DNA of 64,000 bases from Alnus glutinosa (Eukaryota > Streptophyta > Magnoliopsida > Fagales > Betulaceae): contig NC_084886.1 in assembly GCF_958979055.1 (NCBI RefSeq), positions 37,220,154 to 37,284,153 of the forward strand, in the 5' to 3' direction. Below the pieces are notes generated by a model that was not told the origin of the DNA, did no database searches, and saw only the letters and a program-made list of their open reading frames with translations. Made by a program: the position numbers and the translations under genes. The number at the start of each line of letters is the position of its first letter. The first letter of the stretch is position 1. This document shows, piece by piece, positions 21,920 to 33,434 of this stretch.

Positions 21920-22870
21920 CTGCTTATTCCTTTTGGGTTAAGAAGGATCAATCCATTCTCGATTAGAATAACGCCACACTCATTGAGTTCATGTTGTCCA
22001 CCGTTTATGGCCTCCACACATCTCATGACATGTGACGATTTTTATCAACCCAATTTGCCTCTCTCTCAAGAACACAGCTTGCTCAAATTAAGCACCAGTT
22101 GCAGACACTCCAATAGGAAACAAGACTTGTGCTGAATTTGTTAATTCAGCCCAACATCTCATCAACAAACTTGCTGCAGTTGGGAAACTAGTTGATGATG
22201 AGGAGTTCATCACTTACATCGTGAGTGGTCTTCATCCCTCTTACAATTCATTTGTTATGTCCTCTTTTGCTTCAAAGGACAAGCCTATCACCTTTGTTGA
22301 GTTTCATGCAAAGTTATTGTCCTTTGAGCACCTGCTTACCACCCAACAACAACAAGTGTTACCAGATCCTTCAATTCGGTGGCATTCCTCTCTTCAAAAT
22401 CTCCCGCTCATAATTTTTCCAAAAAGCAACCCCAACAATTCCACACCAATTATTTGAAAAAGCCTCCTTCTCTTGCACCTCAACAGTCACGGAATCCCAC
22501 ACCACCACAAGCTTCTACTCCTCAATTGTCCTGTCCACCTTGCCAAATTTGTAGTAAGACTAGTCACCAAGCATTGGATTGCTCTCATCGCATGGACTAT
22601 GCCTACCAAGGTTTTCATCCTCCAGCACAATTATCCACAATGGTTGCCCCCTTCAATGCCCAGCCTGATGATGCTCCATAGTATGCAGACAGTGCCACAA
22701 ATCACCACCTCACTACAGCACTTAAGAACCACCAAATTGCTGAACCGTATATTGGGTCTAACTCCATCGTCATGGATAATGGCTCAGGTTTGCAAATTGA
22801 AAATATTGGCTCCCTCTCTTTTCAAACCCCCATTGCTACCTTGGTTGTACATGTTGCATTCCAAATCTGA
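21920..22870 (+). pseudogene. Copia gag and protease-start relic
   Basis: Frame-shifting reading gives NPAYSFWVKKDQ, then VGKLVDDEEFITYIVSGLHPSY and FVEFHAKLLSFEH, all typical Copia Gag. A CX2CX4HX4C zinc knuckle (CQICSKTSHQALDC) lies at 22541-22582. Around 22740-22800 a GSNSIVMDNGSG stretch resembles the protease region with its active-site aspartate altered. Several stops. Confidence 0.85.
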
Positions 22871-22884
22871 TGTATTTTTTCATT

Positions 22885-23912
22885 TATGAAATTCAAAACA
22901 TTAGTGAAAAATTTATTTTCATCTCGTATTAAGCAATTGCAATTTGATGGTGGTGGTGAATTTCTTTCTAATCAATTTAAATATTTTATTGAATCAAATG
23001 GTATCACTCATCGTATAAGTTGTCCTTACACATGAAACATAATGTACGTGCTCGCTAAAAGGAAACATCGCCTTATTGTGGAGATGGATCTTACCATGAT
23101 AGCTCAATCTGGTATGTCCAAAGTCTTTTGGTTTGCGTCATTTCTCACCACAATTTTTTGGTTAATCAGCTCCGTACTCCATTGCTTAAACATTATTCAC
23201 CCTTTTCGGTTTTATTTAATCAAACACCCGATTATTCAGCTCTTAAAACATTCGTTTGCTCTTGTTATCCCCTTATTACGACCTTATGCTTCTCACAAAC
23301 TTGTTTTTAGAAGCAAGAGATGCATTGTTTAGGGCATGGTTCCAACTACAAAGGATACTGTTGTCTTGATCCACTCACTGACAAGTTGTTTGTCACCCTG
23401 CATATGGTGTTTGATGAGACAAGTTTTCTAGCCAAGGTGGGAGTCCCTTCATCTCATCCAGATCCAGCAATCACAACAAGTATTCATAATTTCTTTCATG
23501 TTGATTTTAATGCTCCATCTAATTTATCCAGTTTGGTACTCATACTTTGCCTACTTTAAATGACCATATTGTTCTCATTACTACACCTCATGGGACTGAA
23601 CCTAGTAATGCCAAACTTGAGTCTTCCAGAGCATGCACCTCTTTTGCATTTGGATTCTTCAACTACTGTCGAGCCAGCTTTGCCTCCTACTACCTCTTCT
23701 ACGCCCGATAGTCCACCTCCCTCTCGTTCAATGGTCACTAGAGCTAGATCTGGGAATCTTAAGCCTAAGTCCTTTTTTGACTACACAGTATTTTATTCCA
23801 CCAAACACCCGCTTAGAGCCTTGTCTATTGTTGTCCAGTCTGTTACTAAACAGCTATACCCAAGTTGTATCGAAACCCGAATGGAGGGCTAGCATCAAAC
23901 TTAGTTTGATGT
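22885..23912 (+). pseudogene. Copia integrase relic
   Basis: Reading includes QFDGGGEFLSNQFKYF (core region), then MIAQSGMSKVFWF, TPDYSALKTF and GYGSNYKGYCCLDP-like blocks (C-terminal part of Copia integrase). Frame breaks are frequent, and the reading is cut at 23912 by the solo LTR insertion. Confidence 0.85.
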
Positions 23913-25249
23913 TGTTGATGAGTGCAGAATAATGCATATTTAAATCCCTTTAATTTATGTTAGTTAATTCTTTAACTGTATCTTAATTTAATGTTTTGTG
24001 TTAAATTTGTGTTTTTAGTATTTTGTAGGTTGCTAAAGGAAAACGGCAACTTTAAGGTGAAAAGTGCAAATTTTGGAAGAAAACACACTTTGAGAAGACC
24101 TAGATGATAGGTTATGTTTAACCAAATCAATGAAATGATTAAATCGGAATTTTTCTAATTAGAGTCAAAATCGAATTGGATTAAATTTCAGATTTTATAC
24201 ATATCATAGTATTTTGGTCATAACTTTCCACTCAAGTATCGGATTAAGGTGAAACCAGTGGCGTTGGAAAGCTTACTTAAAATGCTACAAATCATTCAAA
24301 AGTAATATTTTTCTACTTCAGATGTTTGCTATGACAAAAGTGTCCCTCAATATAAGAACGTAAATCTGGATGAATCCTATTCCGATTTGTTCTAGGGTTT
24401 GTTTGCTCCCTATAAATAAACTACTAAGCCTCAAGAAAATAAAGAGGATGAGCTGAAGACCAGAAATATTTTCTCTTTTTAGTTTAGTTTTTCTTTAGGT
24501 TAGGTTTTATTTTTCATAATCATGTGTAGCTAATTTCTCAACGAAGGTTGAGGATGAAGCCTCATCGATGAATAATAACAATACTTCCACGTAAGTCTTT
24601 ATTATCCGATTTTATTTGGTTTAATTTTTTCAATGTTTTACTTCTTTTCAATGTATGAAATGATTCTTAGATATCTTTTGTGATTTAAGGATACATTTGA
24701 TGATTTAAGATAATTTCACATAATTGATTGCTTGGTTTTTATTTATAAAACAATTGGATATCCCTTGTAATTTATTCTACGAATACAATTGATATTTTGA
24801 TCAAAATCGGATATCTTGCTGTGATTTATGGATACACTTGATGATTTGATTTAAATTGGATTTCTTTTGTGATTTGTGTAAAGAATGGATACATGGGATA
24901 GTTTTGATTAACAGTTTGAAGCATAGTAAAACATACCTAAGATTTTAATTGTGAGAACTTCGGATCAATATTGATGAACATGGAGTATGTTGTTATGATT
25001 CAGTGGGTGTGGATTCCAAAACCTTAGTACATTTTCTTTTCTTTTGTTTTATTTTCCTTTATTTAATTTATATTTTCTTTTATTCACAAAAACAAGCTCT
25101 TAATTTTCTGGAACTAAGTTAAAATTTAATTAGTTTATACATAAATTTTGTTCTCAAAAATACAATTCCTTGTGGAATCGCCCTTGCACTTGCAATCCAT
25201 TAACTACAAACAATTCGTGCACTTGCGAGTACAATTAAAATTCACAACA
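23913..25249 (+). repeat. Solo LTR A (nested, plus orientation)
   Basis: 1337 bases from TGTTGATGAGTGC to AATTCACAACA (TGTTG/CAACA ends), flanked by GATGT (23908-23912 and 25250-25254). No internal domain. Same family as 29712-31099, which lies in the opposite orientation. Confidence 0.88.
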
Positions 25250-25365
25250 GATGTCCTTGCTAATGGCACCTGGTCCTTATGCACACGACCTTTACATAAC
25301 AATTTTGTTCACAATAAATAGATTTATAAGATCAAACGTATATAAGATGTCTCTATTGAAAGGTT

Positions 25366-26636
25366 TAGAGTGTAAACGAGTTAAGCTACTCGTAAGCTTA
25401 CTAGAGATCGACTCGAATAAACTCGACTCGTGCTCGAATCGATTATTAAATGAGATGTTCGTGAACACGAAATTAAACTCGATTATTAAAATGATACAAA
25501 CTCGTATAAACTCAGCATGACTTGACTAATGTTCATGAACCCACTCGTATAAGGATCGACTTGTTTATTAAGGCTCGATTGGTATATATATATATATCAA
25601 CTGATTCAACTCGCTTATATATATATACATCAAACTTTTGGAAGGACTTTAATATACATATATATGAATAATTTGATTATTCCACATAAACCTTGTGCAT
25701 GCATGTGGGTGAGTTGAGATTCAAGTGCTTTAATCCTTCACTTTCACAGTTTCAAATGTTTTCTCCATCACTTCACAGTTCCAAATGCTTAATTATATAT
25801 AATCCACGAAATAGTTCTAGAGACATGTTGATCATTCACTCAACTGTTATACTTTTGTTTCTCGATTTCTCTAGCCACTCATTCAGTCAATGCCAACTTG
25901 TATAAGTAAACGTTACACTGCCCATTGCCAAGCCACGTGATTCCACTTTCCAATACATGTCTCACTTCTCAAATCTCAATACTACAAGTCTATAAGACTT
26001 CAACCCAATTTGATTCCACTTTCCAATACATATCTCACTTCTCAAATCTCAATAGAGTCAATACTACAAGTCTACAACTCAACCTGCTTGCCTTCTTCCA
26101 CAACTAGTCTAACCTTTTGAACTTTTATCTTCCACTTTGCTCTTACTTCCATTTCCATGCAACTGAGCTCCATCCTACAGACTTCTCACTTCTCATTTTT
26201 TCAGCTTTCTTCTTATTTCTTTTCCCTAACTTTTCTTTCTTTACTACTAACCATGAATTACAACTGCGACATTCTCTCCCTCTAATCACATCTGATCCAT
26301 CTACTCCATCTGAATCTTTCACTAGGCCAAGTCTGAGGTCGACTTGAAACACCACCATCACAACCTCCTGCCCGGAATGGCCTACTTGCTCTTCGAATCC
26401 GAGAGGTTCGACTCCAATTGAGCTCAAGCCGAGTACTCAAGCTCGAACTCGACAAAAAATGATCGATTTTGAACTCGATCTCGCACAGGGATCCACTTGT
26501 TCAAGCCGAGTTCGAACACAAAAGCTAGGCTCGTGGCAAGCTCGAGCTTGAACTCGAACTCTAACTCAAGAAAAAACTGAATGATTCGAGCTCGAATGAC
26601 CACTACTCGCTCAAGCTCGGCTCGATTACACCCCTA
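25366..26636. mobile_element. hAT-type non-autonomous element (nested)
   Basis: Flanked by an 8-base duplication GAAAGGTT (25358-25365 and 26637-26644), the size typical of hAT transposons. Ends TAGAGTGTAAACGAG and, in reverse complement, TAGGGGTGTAATCGAG. Subterminal sequence is rich in CTCGA/GAGCTCG repeats at both sides. No transposase recognised. It interrupts the Copia reverse-transcriptase coding sequence at SIERFKARLVAKGF. Confidence 0.85.
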
Positions 26637-27112
26637 GAAAGGTTCAAAGCAAGACTTGTGGCTAAAGGCTTTGATTAGATAAGTGGGATCAATTTTACTG
26701 AAATATTTAGCTAGTCATTAAAACCTTAACTATTCATGTAGTATTAACAATAGTTGTTCACTTTCATCGGTGCATTCGCTAGTTAGATGTTTCGAATGCA
26801 TTTCTACATGGACACCTTCCTAAAGCTATTTTTATGGAACAATCTAGAGGCTTTATGGATGCTTCCAATATTGATTATATTTATCTTTTACCCAAGGCTA
26901 TTTATGATATTAAACAGGCACCTCAAGCCTAGTTTACTCACCCATCTCAAGCACTGTTTGATATTGGTTTTTAGTCAACTGATGCGGATACATCCCTTTT
27001 CATCTATTATACCACTGATGCAACTTCGTATGTCTTAATTTATGTCAATGATATAGTGATTACAAGGACAAACAAGTCTGTTACCTTCTCAAACAGTTAC
27101 AAGCTTTTTTTG
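26637..27112 (+). pseudogene. Copia reverse transcriptase relic
   Basis: Reading gives RFKARLVAKGFD, FTEIFS, LDVSNAFLHG, LPKAIYDIKQAPQA and YVNDIVIT, in the order of Copia reverse transcriptase. The catalytic YVDD box is changed to YVND. The start of the domain (LANGTWSLCTRPL, 25255-25365) is on the other side of the hAT insertion. Several stops. Confidence 0.85.
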
Positions 27113-28894
27113 TGATGTGGTCGTTTTTGTACTTCAATAATAATAATATCACTCGTAATAGCACGAGTCACTGTAGGACAGTGTCTATATTGAGGGTGTC
27201 GATCCACAAGGAATGTATTGGTTGCGTCTATCAAGCTTTAATAACATTAATCCTAATTTATCCCTTAGAAAATGATATTTTTGTGATTTTGCCTTTTAAA
27301 CTAACACCGGAAATTAAATGCTAGAAAGTAAATTAAAGTTAAACTAAATAAGATAGAAAAATAGGGAATTGATTTCACCACTAACCTTGTACCAATGGCT
27401 ATTACATTAACATAGGACATTCATTCTAGTCATGATATTACTTGTGTGTGGTTGTCAAGCACACAATAAAGTGTCAAGAAAATACCATCATTAAAAATAA
27501 GTGTAACCCATCTTTGACTAGCACGGATCGTCTACCTAAGCTAGGGTGCAGCATGATCCGCCCACCCTAAGCATGGACTATCAAATTTATTAACTTAGTT
27601 ACACACAAACAATGATTAAGTGTATCTCATCTTAGGTTTAGTACAAATCATCTACCTAAATTACTCTAACCTAAAATGTAGCATGATTTGTCTATCCTAG
27701 GCATGAACTATCAAAACCTCTTGTTGCATGTTCAAATAATACCATTGCATAACCATTACATTTATCATCTTTTGAACAATAAATATAATTTGAGCACAAT
27801 CAAAATAAAAGGCTTTCTCATAGACAAGATAAACATTTCATCATGATTGCATTTAACATTGTAATTCTCATAGTTACACAATCATCAATGTCCAAAATAA
27901 ATATCCCAAAGAAAAAAACAGAATTAAGCCATTGATACTTGGATAGGGTTTATCAAAACCCTAGGGAGAGCTTTAGCCACGCATGGAGATCCTTTGATAA
28001 TTTGGAGTTGAAGAACAATTCTCCATCCACGAGCTTGCTGTCCACGAACAAAACTAAAAACTAAAAAGGAAAGAAAACTAAAAAAAGAAGAAGGAAAGCT
28101 CATCATTGTACGTGAAGAGCTTCCTAAAAACTAAGCTATCTAAAAACTAAAACTCCTAACTAAGCTACATTTTTTTCTGAGAGCTCTTCGGTCCTTTTAA
28201 TTCTGCTCCTTGGTCTTTGAAGTTGCTGCTGTCCAGCAGCTTGGGAGTTGCTACTGTCCAGCTTAGGAGAATAACGTGTATGCAGGTTTTTGTTCAGTGC
28301 TGCCCAACTGGTTTATCCTCTTGGGAGTTGCTGCAAGGAGAGGAGTGTAGTGCTGCTAGCCTTTGAATTGATGGGTGTTGCGTACAATGCTGCTGTCCAG
28401 CAGCTTGGGTGCCCGTGCTGGCCTGCTGTGAAGTGTGGATGCGCTGCCCTCCTTTGTCCCTTTGTCCATTCGGTGCTTGGGAGTGGAGCTATTGTCCAGT
28501 AGCTTTGGAGCTGCATAAATGTGCTGGGCGGTTGGGTGGAAGACTTGGAGAAGAAAATGTGTAGAATTGGTCTTCATGTACATGCTGTCCACGTCCTGCC
28601 CTTGGAAAGAATTGTGTCTTATGGCAATGAATTGCATGGCTACAAGTTCAAAATTAATGCACTTAATGTACTCCAAGTCCATGTACAAGAAAAATATATA
28701 TATGTACAGCTGGTCCTTGAGTTTGGGCCACTTCCCATTTCTTTGCAATTCCACATAAACACTGTTATTTTCTTCCAATGACCTGATAAATACTAAAACA
28801 CTAAAATTCGCAAAAGACATTAGAAAATAATAAAACTAAAGGTTTAACTAATGTAAATTAAGGGGTCCAAATATACAATATTTGTGACTCATCA
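27113..28894 (-). repeat. Solo LTR C (nested, minus orientation)
   Basis: 1782 bases, TGATG...CATCA, flanked by TTTTG (27108-27112 and 28895-28899). On the minus strand it starts TGATGAGTCACAAATATTG, like the other LTRs of this superfamily. It carries repeated near-palindromes GCTGCTG-TC-CAGCAGC (exact at 28225-28240 and 28389-28404, with variants near 28250 and 28490). The ORFs of up to 154 codons in it are not genes. Confidence 0.88.
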
Positions 28895-29711
28895 TTTTGC
28901 AATGAAAGATCTCAATGATCTTCAGTTTTTCCTTCGTATTTAAGCACATTGTGATTCTACGTGGTTACATATACGGTAGTCCAAATACATCTTGGACTTA
29001 CTGCACAACTCGGCCATAGTGGGTGCCAAGTCATATGTAGCTCCTACGGTTTTTGGTTCCAAACTTTTGACATCCATTGTTGATCATCTCTCGGAGTCCG
29101 ACACTGCCACCTATCTTCAAGTTGTCGGTGTCTTGCAATATTGCACAATCATCAGGTCGAATATATTTTACTCACTGGCCATTGTTCATTGTCATGGCAG
29201 CTAAGAGAGTTTTACGTTACCTTAAAGGTAGTGTGGATCATGGTTTGTTTTATCGCAAGGGATCTATGCCGTAAAAGCCTTCTGTGATTCAGATTAGGCC
29301 AGCGATCTGAATAGTCGTCGATCTACTATAGGCTTTGGTATTTTTCTTGCCCCGTGTCTTGTGTCTTGGTGTGCCAAGAAGCAATCAGTTGCTGGTCGTT
29401 CAAGCACAAAGGATGAATATTGTGCTATGGCGTATGCTACTGCCAAGGTCTATTAGCTTCGCATGTTACTTAAGGATCTTTGTATTTCATTATAAGCTTC
29501 TCCTACGTTTTGGTGTGACAATATAGGCGTCCCTGCTCACACATCTAATCCTATTTATCATGCTTATACTAAACATATCGAGTTTAACTTTCACTGTATT
29601 CGTGAAAATGTGGTGAACAATGATATTATTATTTAAGTTTTTCTCAACACAAGATAAACTACCTGATGTCTTTACAAAAGGCCTGACGGCAACCCTCTTT
29701 TGCATGCTTCG
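28895..29711 (+). pseudogene. Copia RNase H and C-terminal relic
   Basis: Reading gives HNSAIVGAKSYVAPTV, YLQVVGVLQYC, AAKRVLRYLKGSVDHGLFY, RSSTKDEYCAMAYATAKV and FTKGLTATLF, the usual end of Copia pol. Broken by frame changes and stops. Confidence 0.85.
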
Positions 29712-31099
29712 TAATGTGAATTTTAATTGTACTCGCAAGTGCACGAATCGTTTGCAATTAATGGATTGCAAGTGCTAAGTCGATTGCACAGGGAATTGTG
29801 TTTTTTAAAACAAAATTTATGTTTAAACTAATTAAATTTTAACCTAGTTCCAAAAAATTGAGAGATTGTTTTTGTGGATAAAAGAAAACATAAATTAAAT
29901 AAAATAAAACAAAAGAAAATGTACTAAGGTTTTGAAATCTACACCCACCAAATCATAACAACATACTCCACGTTCATTAATATTATCCGAAGTTCTCACA
30001 ATTAAAATATTAGGTATGTTTTACGATGCTTCAAATATTTAATCAAAATCATCTCATGTATCCATTTTTTACACAAATCACAAAAGAAATCCAATTTAAA
30101 TCAAATCATCAAGTGTATCTCTAAATTAAAATAAGATATCTAATTTAAATCAAAACATCAATTGTATTCGTAAAATAAATCATAAGGGATATCCAATTGT
30201 TTTATAAATAAAAACCAAGCAATCAATTATGTGAAATTATTTTAAATCATCAAATGTATCCTTAAATCACAAAAGATAACCAAGAATCATTTCACACATT
30301 GAAAAGAATTAAAACATTGAAAAAATTAAACCAAATAAAATCGAATAATAAAGACTTACATGGAAGTATTATTGTTCTTCATCGATGAGGCTTCATCCTC
30401 AACCTTAATTGAAAAATTAGCTACACATGATTATAAAAAATAAAACTTATATCTAAAGAAAAACTAAACTAAAAAGCAAATATTTGTGGTCTCTAGTTTC
30501 TCCCCTCCTCTTTTTCTTGAGGTTTAACAGTCTATTTATAGGGAGCAAACAAACCCTAGAAGCCCTAGAGATCCCATAAAAATTGTACTTCAATCTCCTA
30601 GTCAAATTAGGAAGCAATCCTAGTACAAATCGGAATAGGATTCATCCAGATTTACGTTCTTATATTGAAAAACACTTTTGGCATAGCAGATGTCTGAAAT
30701 AGGAAAATCATATTTCACAATTATTTGTATTATTTTAAGTAAGCTTTCCAATGCCTTTGGTTTCACCTTAATCCGATACTTGATCGGAAAGTTATGGCCA
30801 AAATACTATGACATATACAGAATCTAAAATTTAATCTAATCCGATTTTGACTCCAATTAGAGAAATTTCGATTTAATCCTTTTATTGATTTGGCTAAATA
30901 TAACCACATCATCTAGGTCTTCTCAAAATGTTCTTTCTTCCAAGCTTTGCATTTTTCACTTTAAAGCTGTTGTTTTCCTTTAGCAACCTACAAAACACTA
31001 AAAACACAAATCTAACACAAAACATTAGATTAAAATACAACTAAAGAATTAACTAATGTAAATTAAGGGGTATAAATATGCAATATTTGGCACTCATCA
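29712..31099 (-). repeat. Solo LTR B (nested, inverted copy of A)
   Basis: 1388 bases, close to 88% identical to 23913-25249 in the compared end segments, but in opposite orientation. Flanks CTTCG (29707-29711) and CTTCC (31100-31104) are a one-mismatch target duplication. Inner ends TAATG...CATCA are slightly decayed compared with copy A. Confidence 0.8.
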
Positions 31100-31149
31100 C
31101 TTCCTGACAAGTTGTCAATGGTTGAACCTCCCTTTAGGTTGAGGGGGAC

Positions 31150-31445
31150 TGTTTGAGATAAAGATTCAATTTAAGTTCATATGAGTGCCTCATCAGATTA
31201 GCCACGTTCAAGTTCAAAGCTGAGATAACAATTATCTGATAATTTCTTAGATGAAATTTATCTTGTAGTTATCTTGTCTTTGGCATTCAGTCTATAAAGA
31301 TTAGATTAGATACATATATTATCTTTGATATTCCAACTATAAAGATGAAATTTGATACACTTTCAAATTGTACAAAAACTCTGTATAACAAGCATACATT
31401 CGTGTGTTTATGTATTCAAACTTAAAGAACTAACATAATCTTTTA
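31150..31445 (+). repeat. 3' LTR of Copia element
   Basis: 296 bases starting TGTTTGAGATAAAG right after the polypurine tract GGTTGAGGGGGAC; followed by CTAGG. Confidence 0.9.
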
Positions 31446-32976
31446 CTAGGGACCATCTATTAAAAATGTTACCTTAATCATTCCCCCCATAAATAAATAA
31501 CACTTAATTCTATAAATAATTTTCTTATTGGAATAAATTATCAAACACCCTTTATTTGTGTTTAATTAAACCATACTAAATAACATGTTACATATTGACC
31601 ACACTTTATTGGAGAAATTTCTTACATTCTCTCAGTTGGCCCACATAACTCATGATTTGCTTATGGCGTAAATACTTCAATACGACCAAAATTATACTTT
31701 TTCCAACTATTTATAGAAAATGTTTCTACTCACATAAGCAATATTACACATGAATCAGGTTGATAAGTCTTCAATTCCATGTATTACAATATACAATGTT
31801 CTCTAAAGGAGTACATTATGTGCAATCAAACTTTATGAATAGATTTTTATTATAAAAAAAAAAAAACTTTATGAATGGACTTCCTATTAGTCATTTAAGT
31901 CCAACTTTATATATCCCAATAGATAAAAACAATACATGTGCACAAAAAACTTTATAACAATAGATTTATGTCTATAAACCAATAGAAACACAATACAAAA
32001 TGAATTAGTAAGTCTCAAATGCGCCACAAGACTTTTATACTGCTTTACCAATAAACTTTTAATAATGTGATCTACAATAATTAATTTATTACTTATATAT
32101 TCGATAGACAATTCATGTCTCTTAATTTAGTACTTATATATTTACACTTATATGCTTTATGTCGATACACTTCCTTATGTTTTTACACTTATCATTCTTA
32201 GAGAATAAAACTTTAGAGTTATCGTAGAATTTGTTGATAGCTCTCGTTATAGAATCGACAATCTTGAAACCTTTAACAAAAATTTTCAACCATTCATGTC
32301 TAATGGCTTCCTAGGATGCAATAAATTATGCTTATATGGTAGAGATAGCATAGATTATAATCTACATGTAACATATATAATCTACATGTCTAGTGGCTTC
32401 TTAGGTTTAATATTTTTTATTAAATTACAGTTTGAGGGCATTTCTGTCTTTAAAAAAAATTTAACGTCTAAAAATGAAATTCCGTCCGATTTAATGAGAT
32501 TCCCTAACGGAATGGGGGTAAAGGTATGAAAATGGTAGTTCCATGCTTTCTTTTGGTCGATATGTCAATTCATGATGGCATGTTGACAATGATTGGTAGT
32601 TGATGGGGGGAAAAAGTAATTACCGCCAGAATAATATAACATTGTGACATATGATATATAATATAATCATATGTTTTTAAGTATTATCATTAGATACTTA
32701 GGAATTAATGATCACGTGATCCAAGATTAAGATCATACGAATTGTTAGATCCTATGATCATAAACTGCAACTGATTCACACGGTATGACCCTACCTACAC
32801 TTATGAACATATGATATAAGTATTATCAATAAATAGCTAGGAATTAGGATAATTATGACTCATGATGATTATACTTATCATATCTAATCTTATAAGTCAT
32901 ATGATACAATATGATTCATAATTTATGAAATATCACACACACAAATTAAACAAAAGTTTAAATTATAGCCACATAA
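31446..32976. other. AT-rich intergenic sequence
   Basis: No gene or clear element. The end (32640-32935) has many ATCATATGAT- and GATCATA-type palindromes and resembles 36660-37330 on the other side of the interrupted MITE, so the two stretches were probably contiguous. Confidence 0.45.
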
Positions 32977-33434
32977 GAGTATTCCTGTTAGCCTCACCAA
33001 AATAGCTTTTTAGCTATTTTGGTGAGCCAATTTGATGAAAATACTAAAAAACCACTCTTAACAGCCTCACCACTTTAACCAAAAAGTTTTGGTAAGTGAA
33101 AATATTCACCAATTTTGATGAGTAATATTCACTCACCAACTCTCTTACCAATTTTGTTTCTCATTTTTCTCTCACATGATCAGCACTCTTTTTTTTCTTT
33201 TTTATCCCATTTTCTTCTCTCATCTCTCTCACATGATAATGTTCTTATTTCATGGACATGAAAGTTTCTTTGTCCTTAATATAAACTTTGTGGTTCTTTC
33301 ATTTATCTTTTCTTTCTTTCTTTCTTGAATTTGGTTGAGAAGCAAATAAAAACTTCTATGAATTTCTTAGCAATGATCTAATCTCAAAATGAAGGTGGAT
33401 GGTAGCTTGTTGTATAAAAAAATTAAATAGAGAA

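Larger units (their letters stand above)
21481..31445 (+). mobile_element. Ty1/Copia retrotransposon broken by four nested insertions
   Basis: Flanked by CTAGG (21476-21480 and 31446-31450). LTRs of 296 bases each at both ends, a tRNA-Met-type primer site TGGTATCAAAAC at 21777-21788 directly after the 5' LTR, and a G-rich polypurine tract ending just before 31150. Coding order gag, integrase, reverse transcriptase, RNase H identifies Copia. The ORF is interrupted by insertions at 23913-25249, 25366-26636, 27113-28894 and 29712-31099 and by many stops and frameshifts, so it is dead. Without the insertions it would be about 4.2 kb, a usual Copia size. Confidence 0.93.

Noticed and set aside
28356-28820. 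154-codon minus-strand ORF
   Set aside because: Lies entirely within solo LTR C and spans its palindrome repeats; no domain.
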